A DNA stretch of 64,000 nt. It comes from Actinostola sp. cb2023 (Eukaryota; Cnidaria; Anthozoa; Actiniaria; Actinostolidae). Position 1 is the first letter of the stretch; each line of letters starts with the position of its first letter. Location: positions 1,991,001 through 2,055,000 of the forward strand of contig JAUJYZ010001058.1 of NCBI GenBank assembly GCA_033675265.1. Reading direction: 5' to 3'. The notes beneath the pieces were generated by a model. That model searched no databases and had not been told where the DNA came from. It saw only the letters and a program-made list of their open reading frames with translations. Both the position numbers and the translations under genes were made by a program. Shown here in pieces: positions 23,601-36,000 of the stretch.

Positions 23601-26600
23601 AAGGATGAGTGGGAACCCTGAACGGACACTGATGTCAGTCCTCAGTGATTCTTTTCCAATGTGAGAACAATAGATGCTTTACATGTATCAAAGAGTATAG
23701 TCTAATTTTATTGTTTGTACTTAACATTCTCCTAATTAACATAAGACTTCAGGATGCTTATGACCCCCATTCTTTTGTCTGTGAAAACAAAACAAACAAA
23801 GATGAAGGGGATGGTTGAATGAACAGCTGTCCTGAAAGCAAAATAACAAATAATATGACACTCATTGAAATTGTATTTATAAAAAATAAATTCAGATATC
23901 AAGAAGATTATGATGATGAGGATATCGATGGTGAAGGTGAACTGGACAGCATTATGGAAATTGTCAAGGTACTGACCAATACTTACCAAGACAATCATTG
24001 TTATCATTTACTGAGTAAAGTACATTGTACACTGACCAATACTTACCAAGACAATCATTGTTATCATTTACTGAGTAAAGTACATTGTACACTGACCAAT
24101 ACTTACCAAGACAATCATTGTTATCATTTACTGAGTAAAGTACATTGTACACTGACCAATACTTACCAAGACAATCATTGTTATCATTTACTGAGTAAAG
24201 TACATTGTACACTGACCAATACTTACCAAGACAATCATTGTTATCATTTACTGAGTAAAGTACATTGTACACTGACCAATACTTACCAAGACAATCATTG
24301 TTATCATTTACTGAGTAAAGTACATTGTACACTGACCAATACTTACCAAGACAATCATTGTTATCATTTACTGAGTAAAGTACATTGTACACTGACCAAT
24401 ACTTACCAAGACAATCATTGTTATCATTTACTGAGTAAAGTACATTGTACACTGACCAATACTTACCAAGACAATCATTGTTATCATTTACAGAGTAAAG
24501 TACATTGTACACTGACCAATACTTACCAAGACAATCATTGTTATCATTTACTGAGTAAAGTACATTGTACACTGACCAATACTTACCAAGACAATCATTG
24601 TTATCATTTACTGAGTAAAGTACATTGTACACTGACCAATACTTACCAAGACAATCATTGTTATCATTTACTGAGTAAAGTACATTGTACACTGACCAAT
24701 ACTTACCAAGACAATCATTGTTATCATTTACTGAGTAAAGTACATTGTACACTGACCAATACTTACCAAGACAATCATTGTTATCATTTACTGAGTAAAG
24801 TACATTGTACACTGACCAATACTTACCAAGACAATCATTGTTATCATTTACTGAGTAAAGTACATTGTACACTGACCAATACTTACCAAGACAATCATTG
24901 TTATCATTTACTGAGTAAAGTACATTGTACACTGACCAATACTTACCAAGACAATCATTGTTATCATTTACTGAGTAAAGTACATTGTACACTGACCAAT
25001 ACTTACCAAGACAATCATTGTTATCATTTACTGAGTAAAGTACATTGTACACTGACCAATACTTACCAAGACAATCATTAAATCGTTTACTGAGTAAGTT
25101 GCTTAATCACAGAACCGTAGGAAGAAAGGAAAAACTGTACCTGATGATTTCCACGAATCTAAGGTAACAAATGAACAATCCACTGGAAAAGTTATGTATG
25201 TTAGAATTATGAGAAATTACAGTTGATTTCACATTACTTTACCACGCCATGTTGCGAAGTTGGTTGTGAAATTCCGAAGTACGTTGCGAAGTTCGCAACT
25301 ACGATGCCAATTAGCCAATCAACTTGCGAAGTTCAAATCCTAGTTCCCAACTTGCTCCCAAACGAAGTTCAGAACTTCGATCCAACACGAGGTTTCAGTA
25401 TGTTGACAGAACTCGAAAATTTGACATTTAGTACAATTAGGGATACATACTAATACTAAAAGCTGAAATATGTTCTAAACGTGTAGTTTCCCATGCCAAA
25501 ATGCTAAGAATAGACCTGTCAAACATCGACAATCCGATGTCAAACGAAGCCGCCGCCGTTTGAAACTAGAAACGAACAACCATCAAAATAGTTTACAAGC
25601 TTCGTGTTTGATCGAAGTTCTGTCGCAAGCAAGTTGGGAACTAGGATTTGAACTTCGCAAGTTGATTGGCTAATTGGCAACGTAGTTGCAAACTTCGCAA
25701 CGTACTTCAGAATTTGACAACCAACTTTGCAACATGGCGCGGTAAAGTAATGTGAAATCAACTGTAAAGGGGTAGTTAAAGTACTACATGTATACATGTA
25801 TATTACCCATAACAATCCTTTGGAGCATTTGCCCTAGAAAGCAAATGGGTCCAAATGGAGAAAGAGAAAAAATCTCAGACCCCAATGGAATTAATGCCAC
25901 AATTTCTTCTTCTGATCACTAATGCTCTACCAGCTGAACTACAAGGCCAGTATCCTACAGTATAATTAGTTTTTATCCATTTTAAAATGTTGTCGATTTG
26001 ATGTAAAAAACTTTGTGATGAAATAGCTACTGCTAACAAATGTTTTGTGATAATATTGTAAATCCAGCTACAAGAACTTAAAGTTATGCTAGCACAGCAC
26101 AAGGAGGAAATGAAAAAGGATGGTTCTAAAAAAGTATGTACTACATGTACATGTACATGTACAAATGTAGGATCTATTAGTGGGCCTTGTAAATGGAACA
26201 TAGATTTTAAATTCTAGCGATAAAAATGTGGTCCTTTGAAGTAAGTACAGTCACTAAGGGTGGTCACTGCCAGGTTTGTCTACATCTTCGGTGGTTCTTT
26301 TACATCCCTCCAATCAGGTGCAGTGTAGACTGTAGAGAGTAAATGTATGTGGTCATCTGAGTAACATGTTCAAAGGTCTAACCATGTGCTGATGGAACTT
26401 CCCCTGAATTATTTTAAGACACTGTTCAAGTGAGGGTCTGTCCAGGGATTGAATCACAAACTGGGACGTGGTTATATAACCATAGTTCTAAAAATGTTTA
26501 ATTTATTTGTGTATTCAGCAACAGACTGCAAAGAAAGGCAAAACAACAGTGCCTGTAGCTAAGGTATGAAAAACATTGTATTTATTATTATTAAGTGATA

Positions 26601-29600
26601 GTCCATTTCTTTTCAGAGATTTTGCTCCTAAAACAAATTCATTATTATTATTATTATATTTGTAGTTGAAACCCATATTTTTAAATTTACCTTTTCATAG
26701 CCTAAACCTAAGAGCAAAAAACAGTTACAAGCTGAACAACGTAGGCGAGATAAGGTTGGTTAACATATAATGAAGATCCTCATATTCATTATACATGTAA
26801 TAGATGGACTATAATAGGCCATGATGGCGTCATAAACTACTACTACCAGAATGCTTTGTCCATTTTCTTTGTTAAAAAATTAGTACCAATTACTTGAGTC
26901 TTACTATTCTCATCATGAGGGAATATAGATGGGAGCAAGAAAGAAAATCCCCAAAGTATTCTGGTAGTACATGTAGTCAAAAATGCAATCATGAAACCAC
27001 AATATTTGCTTCACTGAATACAAACAATAGCAATTAATACGTGCTAGGTGTCACAGTTGGAAGTGATGTATTCATACATGCACTCTGCAGTACTCCAACC
27101 TTGACAGTACTCCAACCTTGACCTTCAACTAGGTTTTCTTAGTCATGAAACCAAATTGTGTAAAGGTCTACTGTAAAAATATTATTTTTTCCATTGTAGT
27201 GAACTGTGCAATTTATCTAGTCTTGTTTACACTGAATATTGTTCTTTAACTTACTGTTTAGGAAATGCAGCAGATTGCAATGCAACTTGAAGAAAAACGG
27301 AAGGAAGATGAAGAGAAGGAGAAACAAAGAAAACAGGTATAGTGAACAAGCAATACCTGCGCACCCTCCCATATTTCATAGTGAACAAGCAATACCATAT
27401 TAACAACCCTGCATTTAAATTTGCATTTTTGCATATTATAAATTTTTTGAAAAATCTGTTCATAAGTAAGAATTTATGCAGATCTTTCTACTGAAAAGGA
27501 CCATTCAAGTTTTTGTTTATACTAAAACACATACATTTATAGGCTAAAACGCATAAATTTATGTGTCCTGAGATATAAATGTACTATATGTGTAGGCTAA
27601 AACACATAAATTTATGTGTCCTGAGATAAAAATGTACTATATGTGTAGCCTGGCTAAAACACATAAATTTATGTGCCCTGAGAAAATAATCAAAAATGGT
27701 GCTATTTTATTGCAAGTTTGAATAAATGAAAAACTACAAAACAGTAATTTTTAACAATTGTACATGATGGAAATTGAACTCCAAATAATGAAATTGCCCT
27801 TTTTTGAATGGTCAGACCTGTTAAATTCTAAAAACAGGTGCAAAATGGAAAATATTTCAGCAAAATGCAAAAATGCAAATTTAAATGCAGGGTTGTTATT
27901 TCATATGTACATGTACATGTAGTGAATTGTGCATTGTTCAGTTTGTTTTAACTGTTTGTTATGGCTGTGTTTTCAGATGGAGATTGAAAGGCAAAAGCGA
28001 CTGGAAGAAGAGCGAATTAAGGCTCAGAATGAAGAAAGGAAAAGAAGAGAAAGGTAGCCATCATTGAACCTGGGTTTCGCTAGTGACCCAAGCATAAGAA
28101 TTTGTATCATGTAAAACGGGTCTGGTGGAAGCATACATTGTACATGTACATGTATGTGCAATCACAAGTGGATCCTTGCATCCTATGCGTCAGGTCTGTT
28201 TTCACTGTGACTTGAGGCCTCTTGTGCTTGTGCTTGTCCTTGCATGGCCAGTGAAAACCAAACTTTACTGTACATATTTTGCTATTACTATTTCAATTGT
28301 TGTGTTACCTTGTTGACTGTTTGTATATGGATGCAGGGAGCAAAAGGAAAGAGAGAAACAACAGCGTCAAGAGCAAGAGAAGGAGGAGAGAAAACGCAGG
28401 CAACAGGAGGAAGAAAAGAAGAGAAAAGATGAAGAAGACAAGAGGAAAAAGGTTGAGAAAGAAAAGGCTGAAAAGGAGAAGGCAGCTCGGAAGGTACAAG
28501 ACCATTCAATTCTAAACTACCTGGAAGATGAATTATAATATAATATTATCATCTGACATTAGTTAATTATACTTATAATATTATTATCATGGTAGTTTCT
28601 TTTAGTTTTATTTGATATTCTCAGTTGGTGTGTAGCAACATAGCTTAACTGAGTAAATCAATTGAAAGACTGAAAGATAGTTAAACTACAGTCAAACTTC
28701 TACACAATGACCACAAAGTTTGTCCCTACATGACGATACCTGTCCTCTTGGGACAAAATTGTGTGGCTGTTGTGCAGAGGTGGCCATTGTGGGGAGGTTT
28801 TAGTAACAATAAATGGCCTGGTGCAGGGTGACCCTGGGACAAAATACCCTGGCTGTTAGAGAGGTACGCGTAGCCATTGTGGGGAGGCGACCGTTAGTAG
28901 AGGTTTCACTATTACATTGCAAGTGAACACTCTTGGGAGTAGAAGTATATTTACAAAATGAGTGGCCATGGTGGTTTTGAGATTGCTGTCATGCCCATGG
29001 TACATCTCAGCACATCCCACATTCAAAAGAAGTCCTGTACTGTATTTGCATGTACAATGTACAATGTACATGTAGGAGCCTGGAGAGATATTCTGTCAGT
29101 ACTACATGATTGTACTTTTATTGAGACCTTCGCATGACTTGTGTTTCAGGCTACATGTATCAGTTCTTTATTGACCACTGATCTATAACTGATATTAGTA
29201 AAACATCACTGTCTTAATCAGGTCAGTATCGGGGTATAAAGGTCCACCATGTACATGTATGTACATCAGACAGCCCAATTGCTTATGTATTATTAATGAG
29301 TTTGATAATAGTGTACTAAGGCTAGAGTACATGTAGAGTGCAAACACTAAAACCGTGAAACAGTACAAACTATTTAGTGCTAAATAGCACCAATGGAACA
29401 ACAGAAAACAAAATACATTTCATGGTTTTAATGTTTGCACTCTGTGTATTATTTTGCCAATATACTGATATATCTAATACACATTGTACTTTTGAACTTT
29501 AGGCTGCGCTACAAGTAGCAAAAGGTAAGAGACATTGAAACCACTGTTAATTTGTCAAGTTTTATAAAATATCTGACATTCAACTAACTTTTGATCACAG

Positions 29601-32600
29601 AAAAAGAAGAACAAGCAAAGGCTGCTAGTAAACTACAGGTAGACAAATAAACAACAATAGAGTACAAACACTAAAGGCGTGTAATACTTTGTACTATTTA
29701 GTACTAAATAGCACTAATTAAATAGAAAACAATAGAATTGGCATCATTTAGCACTATTTAATACTATTTATGTTGCACAGTCACTTTTAGTGTTTGTACT
29801 CTAATGTATCGGAACATAAATTGACCGATCTTAAAAATCCATAAAATTCAGCTTAGCCTCGCATTCAGGAGTAGCTAAGTTGTTTTGTTATTCTATGCAG
29901 CAGAGAAGCTAATGAGGAATACTTTGTTATTGGACCATCATGATGGTTTTATTTTTTTTTTTTTTATTTTTTTAATAATCCTGGACCGCCATGATGTCAT
30001 GTGCAACAACCAGCAATGACTTGAATTGACTTTGTTTTAATTGCAGTCAGTGAAGCGTCAGCCACAACAGCAACGCACAGACCAGCAACAATACCCTCGT
30101 GAAATTCCTCCCAGATTCCAAAAGATGAAGAAACAACAACAGCACATGCAGCAACAGCAGTCCCAATCAACATCATATCCGTCCAACCAACAAGCTACAC
30201 CGCCACAAAACAGAGCCCAAATTAAACCACAACTACCAGGTATGTATGTACAGTACGTGTTTCGATCAAACTTTATTTAAGGGCAGGTTTTTTTGGTCAA
30301 AGTTCTGGGATGAGAATACAGTCGAACCTCCCGTAAGCAACCTCCTAAAATGTCAAGCTTTGTGGTCGCTTATGAGAGGCGGTTGCTTACAAGAGGTTCC
30401 AACTATAGTGATTTGACTTAGAACTGAACTTTTGGTATTTTGGAAAACTGGTCACTTGCAAGAGGCAGTCACTTACAAGAGGTTCCAACTGTAGTGATTT
30501 GACTTGAAGCTGAACTTTTGGTATTTTGGAAAACTGGTCACTTGCAAGAGGTTCCGTATAGTGATTTGACTTGGAACTGAAGTTTTGGTATTTTGGAAAA
30601 CTGGTCACTTGCAAGAGGTTCCAACTATAGTGATTTGACATTTGAAACTGAAGTTTTGGTATTTTGGAAAACTGGTCACTTGCAAGAGGTTCCAACTATA
30701 GTGATTTGACATTTGAAACTGAAGTTTTGGTATTTTGGAAAACTGGTCACTTGCAAGAGGTTCCAACTATAGTGATTTGACATTTGAAACTGAAGTTTTG
30801 GTATTTTGGAAAACTGGTCACTTGCAAGAGGTTCCAACTATAGTGATTTGACATTTGAAACTGAAGTTTTGGTATTTTGGAAAACTGGTCACTTGCAAGA
30901 GGTTCCAACTATAGTGATTTGACATTTGAAACTGAACTTTTGGTATTTTGGAAAACCGGTCATTTAGGAGAGGTGGTCGCTTACAAGAGTGGTCGCAACC
31001 GGAGGTTCAACAGAATGTCACTGTTTAGGATATTTTTGTTCCCAATCCTGCTGCTGGATGCATTCTGTAATGGGAACAACCCTAATTGATTATTTTTGAA
31101 CTTACAATTCTCCTTCCTGAAGCATGACAAATAATGGCACTACAGTAGGAGTACTACTGCTTCCATGGAGGCAGTGGGATGGGCTGGTAGTCCATCACGT
31201 TTACCCCCAAGCATTACTTGCCTCTACCTAATGGGTTGAGTGAGTCTTGCCAGCTTGCTGGTAGGAGGAGTGGGGAGGGGGGCTTAATTAATATCTGGAT
31301 CTACAAAGGGTGGGCTTAATAGGGAGGAACGTACATTTAATTGAGAGACAGAGATCTTAATACAATACAATTGTAATGTTCTTGTTCTTGTTTGTATTTC
31401 AGTTGGCAAGAAAAAAGATCCCAATCGCTTTGCTTCCAAGGAATATGCTGGACTAATCAACGAGACGGATGATATTGGATGGCCTAAGGGACAATCTAGG
31501 GGTAGCGGCTGGGTAGGCTCTACTGAGGACTGGGAGCAAGAGACCGATAAATGGGGTGCCGTTGACAGAGAGTGGGGAGGAAAAGAAGGAACATGGCAGA
31601 AAGTTGTTGACAGGACTGATAACAATACATGGCCTGCTGTGGGCACTAAAACAACAGGGGACAATACAATTGGTAATTCTGACCTTATATCAAAATCTGC
31701 GACTTCTTCATCAGGAAATCTTGTGAACACTACGGCATCTTTACCACTGGACTCTAAGTCTCGAAACGTGTTTAGTAATACTGTGAACAATCAACCTTCT
31801 TCGTCTAAATCACAAGACTGGAGTGCTACTTCAAATACTGGATCTGTAGGTTTAGATACATGGGACTCTGAATGTGATGATTCTATTGATCGTGCACTTG
31901 ATGCAGTGGACTCTAAACCGGGTGTGGCCGGAGCAGCAGGGGCTGTAAGTTGGGGTGGAATGGGTGCTGGTGGGCTGGGGGGCTTAATAGGGAACCCTCT
32001 TGGCTGGGATGCAGCTTTGAACTCTAAAAGTGACACTCCTAGTAATGTCAAACAGGGCTGGGTAAGTGATGCTAATCCTGCGCCAACGTTAGACTCTTTA
32101 TCGTGGAGTAAAACACCCGGTAAAGGACCGAAAACAAAACCTGCAGATGAACTGGATAGCAAACCTACTGTTACTAATACCAGCACTTGGGGAGGAACTC
32201 CCGCTGATAGTAGTTCTGCTTGGGTTGAAAAATCGGAACATTCGAAAAAGACGGCGGAGAAGGAGAAATCTAGTGTACGCAGTGCATGGGACACAAACTC
32301 TTCTGATCAATCGCAAACATCGCCCAATAGAAATGCTTCCTCGGAATCTGCGGATAAACTTGAAGCTAAATCGGAAACATCTGGTTGGGGCGATGGAGCT
32401 GTGTCGACCAACTGGGGCACAGCACCTGAGATTAGTGGAACTGCATGTTGGGACAATGCTCTGAGTACTAGTGCAAGGAAAGTTTCGGAATCTAAAGATT
32501 CAAAGTCCAATCAAGAGAAAGGTTGGTCAGAGAATGCTGCTTTGTCTAGTAATTCTGATGTAGCTGATAAAGAGGAATGTGCTGATGGTTCCTGGGATGG

Positions 32601-32993
32601 ATGGACCACAGCTTCATCGAAGCGCAATAGGGTGAGTCAATAGTTCACTTGTAAATAACTAGAAACTTATATTAGGAAAATACTGCAAATGGTTATTTTT
32701 TTCTGCCACTTTATTGTGAGCGTAGACCCTATGTATAAATCGGAGAATCAGAAAATATCATTCATTTTGAAGGAATATGTCATAGCAAATTTGTTGCATC
32801 GTTGTGAATAGTATGCTATTAAACAAAAGTAAACCTTGCAAATGTCAGTTCTGAACTGCAAAATCCCGACTTGAAATTACAAAGTTTTGTACCAGAAATT
32901 GAACTCTGTGCCTACCAGCCTTCTTTCCATGTATATTGTACCTTTAAAATGCATAGCTTTACGCCAGTAACTTTACAATGATTATAACTTCCT

Positions 32994-33025
<32 letters not shown>

Positions 33026-33027
33026 GG

Positions 33028-33082
<55 letters not shown>

Positions 33083-36000
33083 GGACGAGATTCAAACTGG
33101 CGTCTCGTTTCGCTACAGCTACAGCTACAGCTACAATTGGCGACAAAATAGATGACACTCTTAGATACTAAATTGTCTTTAAAGGTGAATTTGACGGAAT
33201 AAGCCCCTTGTGGGGAGTTATAAATGTTCCATCCCCCCTCCCCTATTCAATGTTGAGGTAGACAATGTTCCGCCCAAAAAAAATTGAGAAAAAAAACAAC
33301 ATTGAACAAAGGGGGCAGGGGGGAGGAGGGGTTGAATATTGATTTATCTTAAAAAGCCATTTTGGAGACATATAACAAGGGGGTGTCATTCAATTTTGTC
33401 GCTGATTGTAGACTTGCGGCTCGGTAATATATCCACCACTACTCACTCCACTTTGGGGAATAATTGTTCACTATTCTGAGAGTGCAAATAAAGTTTGTTG
33501 TGACAATTCCACATCCTTTCTATGGAACGTTTCCCTGTGTTATTGTATGATCGAGTTGGTCTCGTATGAGTGGGAAACCAGAATTACGGTCACTGTACGG
33601 AATCGAAGACATCTATTCAATTAATCACAGCGCGCAAAATCATTGCTCAACCAATCAGAATGATTGGACACAGGACTGCCAGCGCTTGACATTGTCACCG
33701 CATGGCATGAACCATACCGTAATTACTTCCCACTCGTACAAAAACGACTCTATCTAAGACTGTTATTTTATCCAGGCTCCTAAACCTGCACCTCCAACCA
33801 CTAATAGTGATAGTAACGCATGGATGAGTCGATCTCTAAAACAGCTACTAGATATGGGTTTCAAGGTAGGACAGGCATTGTGAATAACAAAGACATAAGT
33901 TGGGCTTTATTGTGCGTGTAAAGGCCTTGTTACACGGTGAAACGTTTTCGTGAAACTTTTTCGTGAAACTTTTTCGTGAAACAGTGCAAGACAGTTTCAT
34001 CGTGTAACATGTTTGCTGAAACAAGTTTCACGAGGTGTGTTACACGGTGCAATGGCTGGTTTTTTGAAACATTTTTGCTTCGAGTTTCACGAAAAAGTAG
34101 AAAGAAGTTCTACTTTTCATTAAACTGTCTCGCAACGCAAATTCGAAAAAGTTTCCTGAAAACGACCATGTTACACGGTGAAACTCTCTGTGAAACCTGT
34201 CTCGCACCAGTTTCACGAAACAGTTTCACGAAAAAGTTTCACCGTGTAACAAGGCCTTAACACACCTATCATTGGTTTCCACAAGTGGGGCCCCGGGCTG
34301 TCCATGTTGGAGAATACATTGGGATTAAATTAAAGATGTATGCGTATTTTTGTTTGAAGTTTCAAGAACTGGGGTACAATGTATTTATCCCCATGATACC
34401 AGGAGGATTTTCTGTTGACCCGTGACCCAAGGGACCTTGAATCATAAGATTTGCCCATCCCTGGGGAAAATCGTGAAGTTTCTTCCTCAATATTCACAAT
34501 CCCCCTGGTTAGCCTGAGGGCTGAACCCTCGTGGAAGCCGCTGACAGGTGCATATTTGTTTATTTTAACAGCAAGAAGATGCTGATAAAGCACTTAGAGC
34601 GAATCACATGAATATTGAAAGTGCAATAGGTGAGTAAAGGAGTAAACATCAACAAGATACACAAGAAGCTATTCCATCAGAATAATAACAACAATAACAA
34701 CAATAATCCCTCTCCTCCTCCTCCTTATTCTCCACCACCACCACCTCTACCTCCACCTCCTCCAGCCCCATCTCTTCCTCCTCCTCCTTTTCCTTCTCCT
34801 CCTCCTTTTTCTTCTCCTTTTCCTTCTCCTCCTTTTCCTTCTCCTCCTTTTCCTTCTCCTCCTCCTTCTCGTTCTTCCACTCCTCCACCTCCTACAAATG
34901 TAAATCTCATTCTCCACCACAATCTGCTCCTCTACCCCCACCCCACCCCACCCCACCTCATCCACCCACCTCATCCACACACCTCATCCACCCACCTCAT
35001 CCACCCCCCTCATCCACCCACCTCATCCACCTACCTCATCCACCCACCTCATCCACCCACCTCATCCACCTACCTCATCCACCCACCTCATCCACCCACC
35101 TCATCCACCCACCTCATCCACCCACCTCATCCATCCACCTCATCCATCCACCTCATCCACCCACCTCATCCACCCACCTCATCCACCCCCCTCATCCACC
35201 CCCCTCATCCCCCCCACCTCCTTCTCCACCTTCTCCACCACCTCCTCCACCTCATTCTCCACCACCACTTCCTCCTCTACCCCCACCTCATCCACCCCCA
35301 CCTCCTTCTCCACCTTCTCCGCCTCCTCCTTCTCAACCTTCTTCTCCACCTCATTCTCCACCACCACTTCCTCCTCTACCCCCACCTCATCCACCCCCAC
35401 TTCCTTCTCCACCTTCTCCGCCTCCTCCTTCTCCACCTTCTCCACCTCATTCTCCACCACCACTTCCTCCTCTACCCCCACCTCATCCACTCCCACTTCC
35501 TTCTCCACCTTCTCCACCTCCTCCTTCTCCACCTCATTCTCCACCACCACTTCCTTCTCTACCTCCACCTACTCCACCTCTTCCTCTTCCTCCTCCACCT
35601 TTTCCTTCTCCTCGTTCTTCCACTCCTCCACCTCCTTCCTCTCCCTTATCCCTCCTCCTCCGCTTCTTCTTCTTCTCCTTTGCCATAATCTCCTCTTCTT
35701 GTTCTTCTTTATGGGATTCTATAACGACTCTATTTGAAGTGTACAATTGACAAGTGTTGTGTTTCTATGTTCAGGGGACTTGTTATCTATGACAGCAAAT
35801 AGTGGTGAATCACCCAAGTCTATATCTAGCTCTACAATCACCATGTCCAAAGAATCTGACGCATCTACAGACGACTCTTCCTTCCAACAACCAGCGAAAC
35901 AGAATAGAAAACAAAGGCGTAAAACACAGCAACAACTACAGCAACAACTACAGCAGCAGCTGCAGAACACTGGTACAAATCCAGTAACCAGTCAAGAGGA

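Noticed and set aside
23964..25052. 362-codon open frame on the minus strand of the 60-bp array
   Set aside because: It is entirely the tandem repeat read backwards. It has no start context, splice sites or domain.
34630..35688. 352-codon Pro/Leu/His-rich frame
   Set aside because: A product of the pyrimidine-rich intronic tract. The flanking GW182 exons splice in phase without it.
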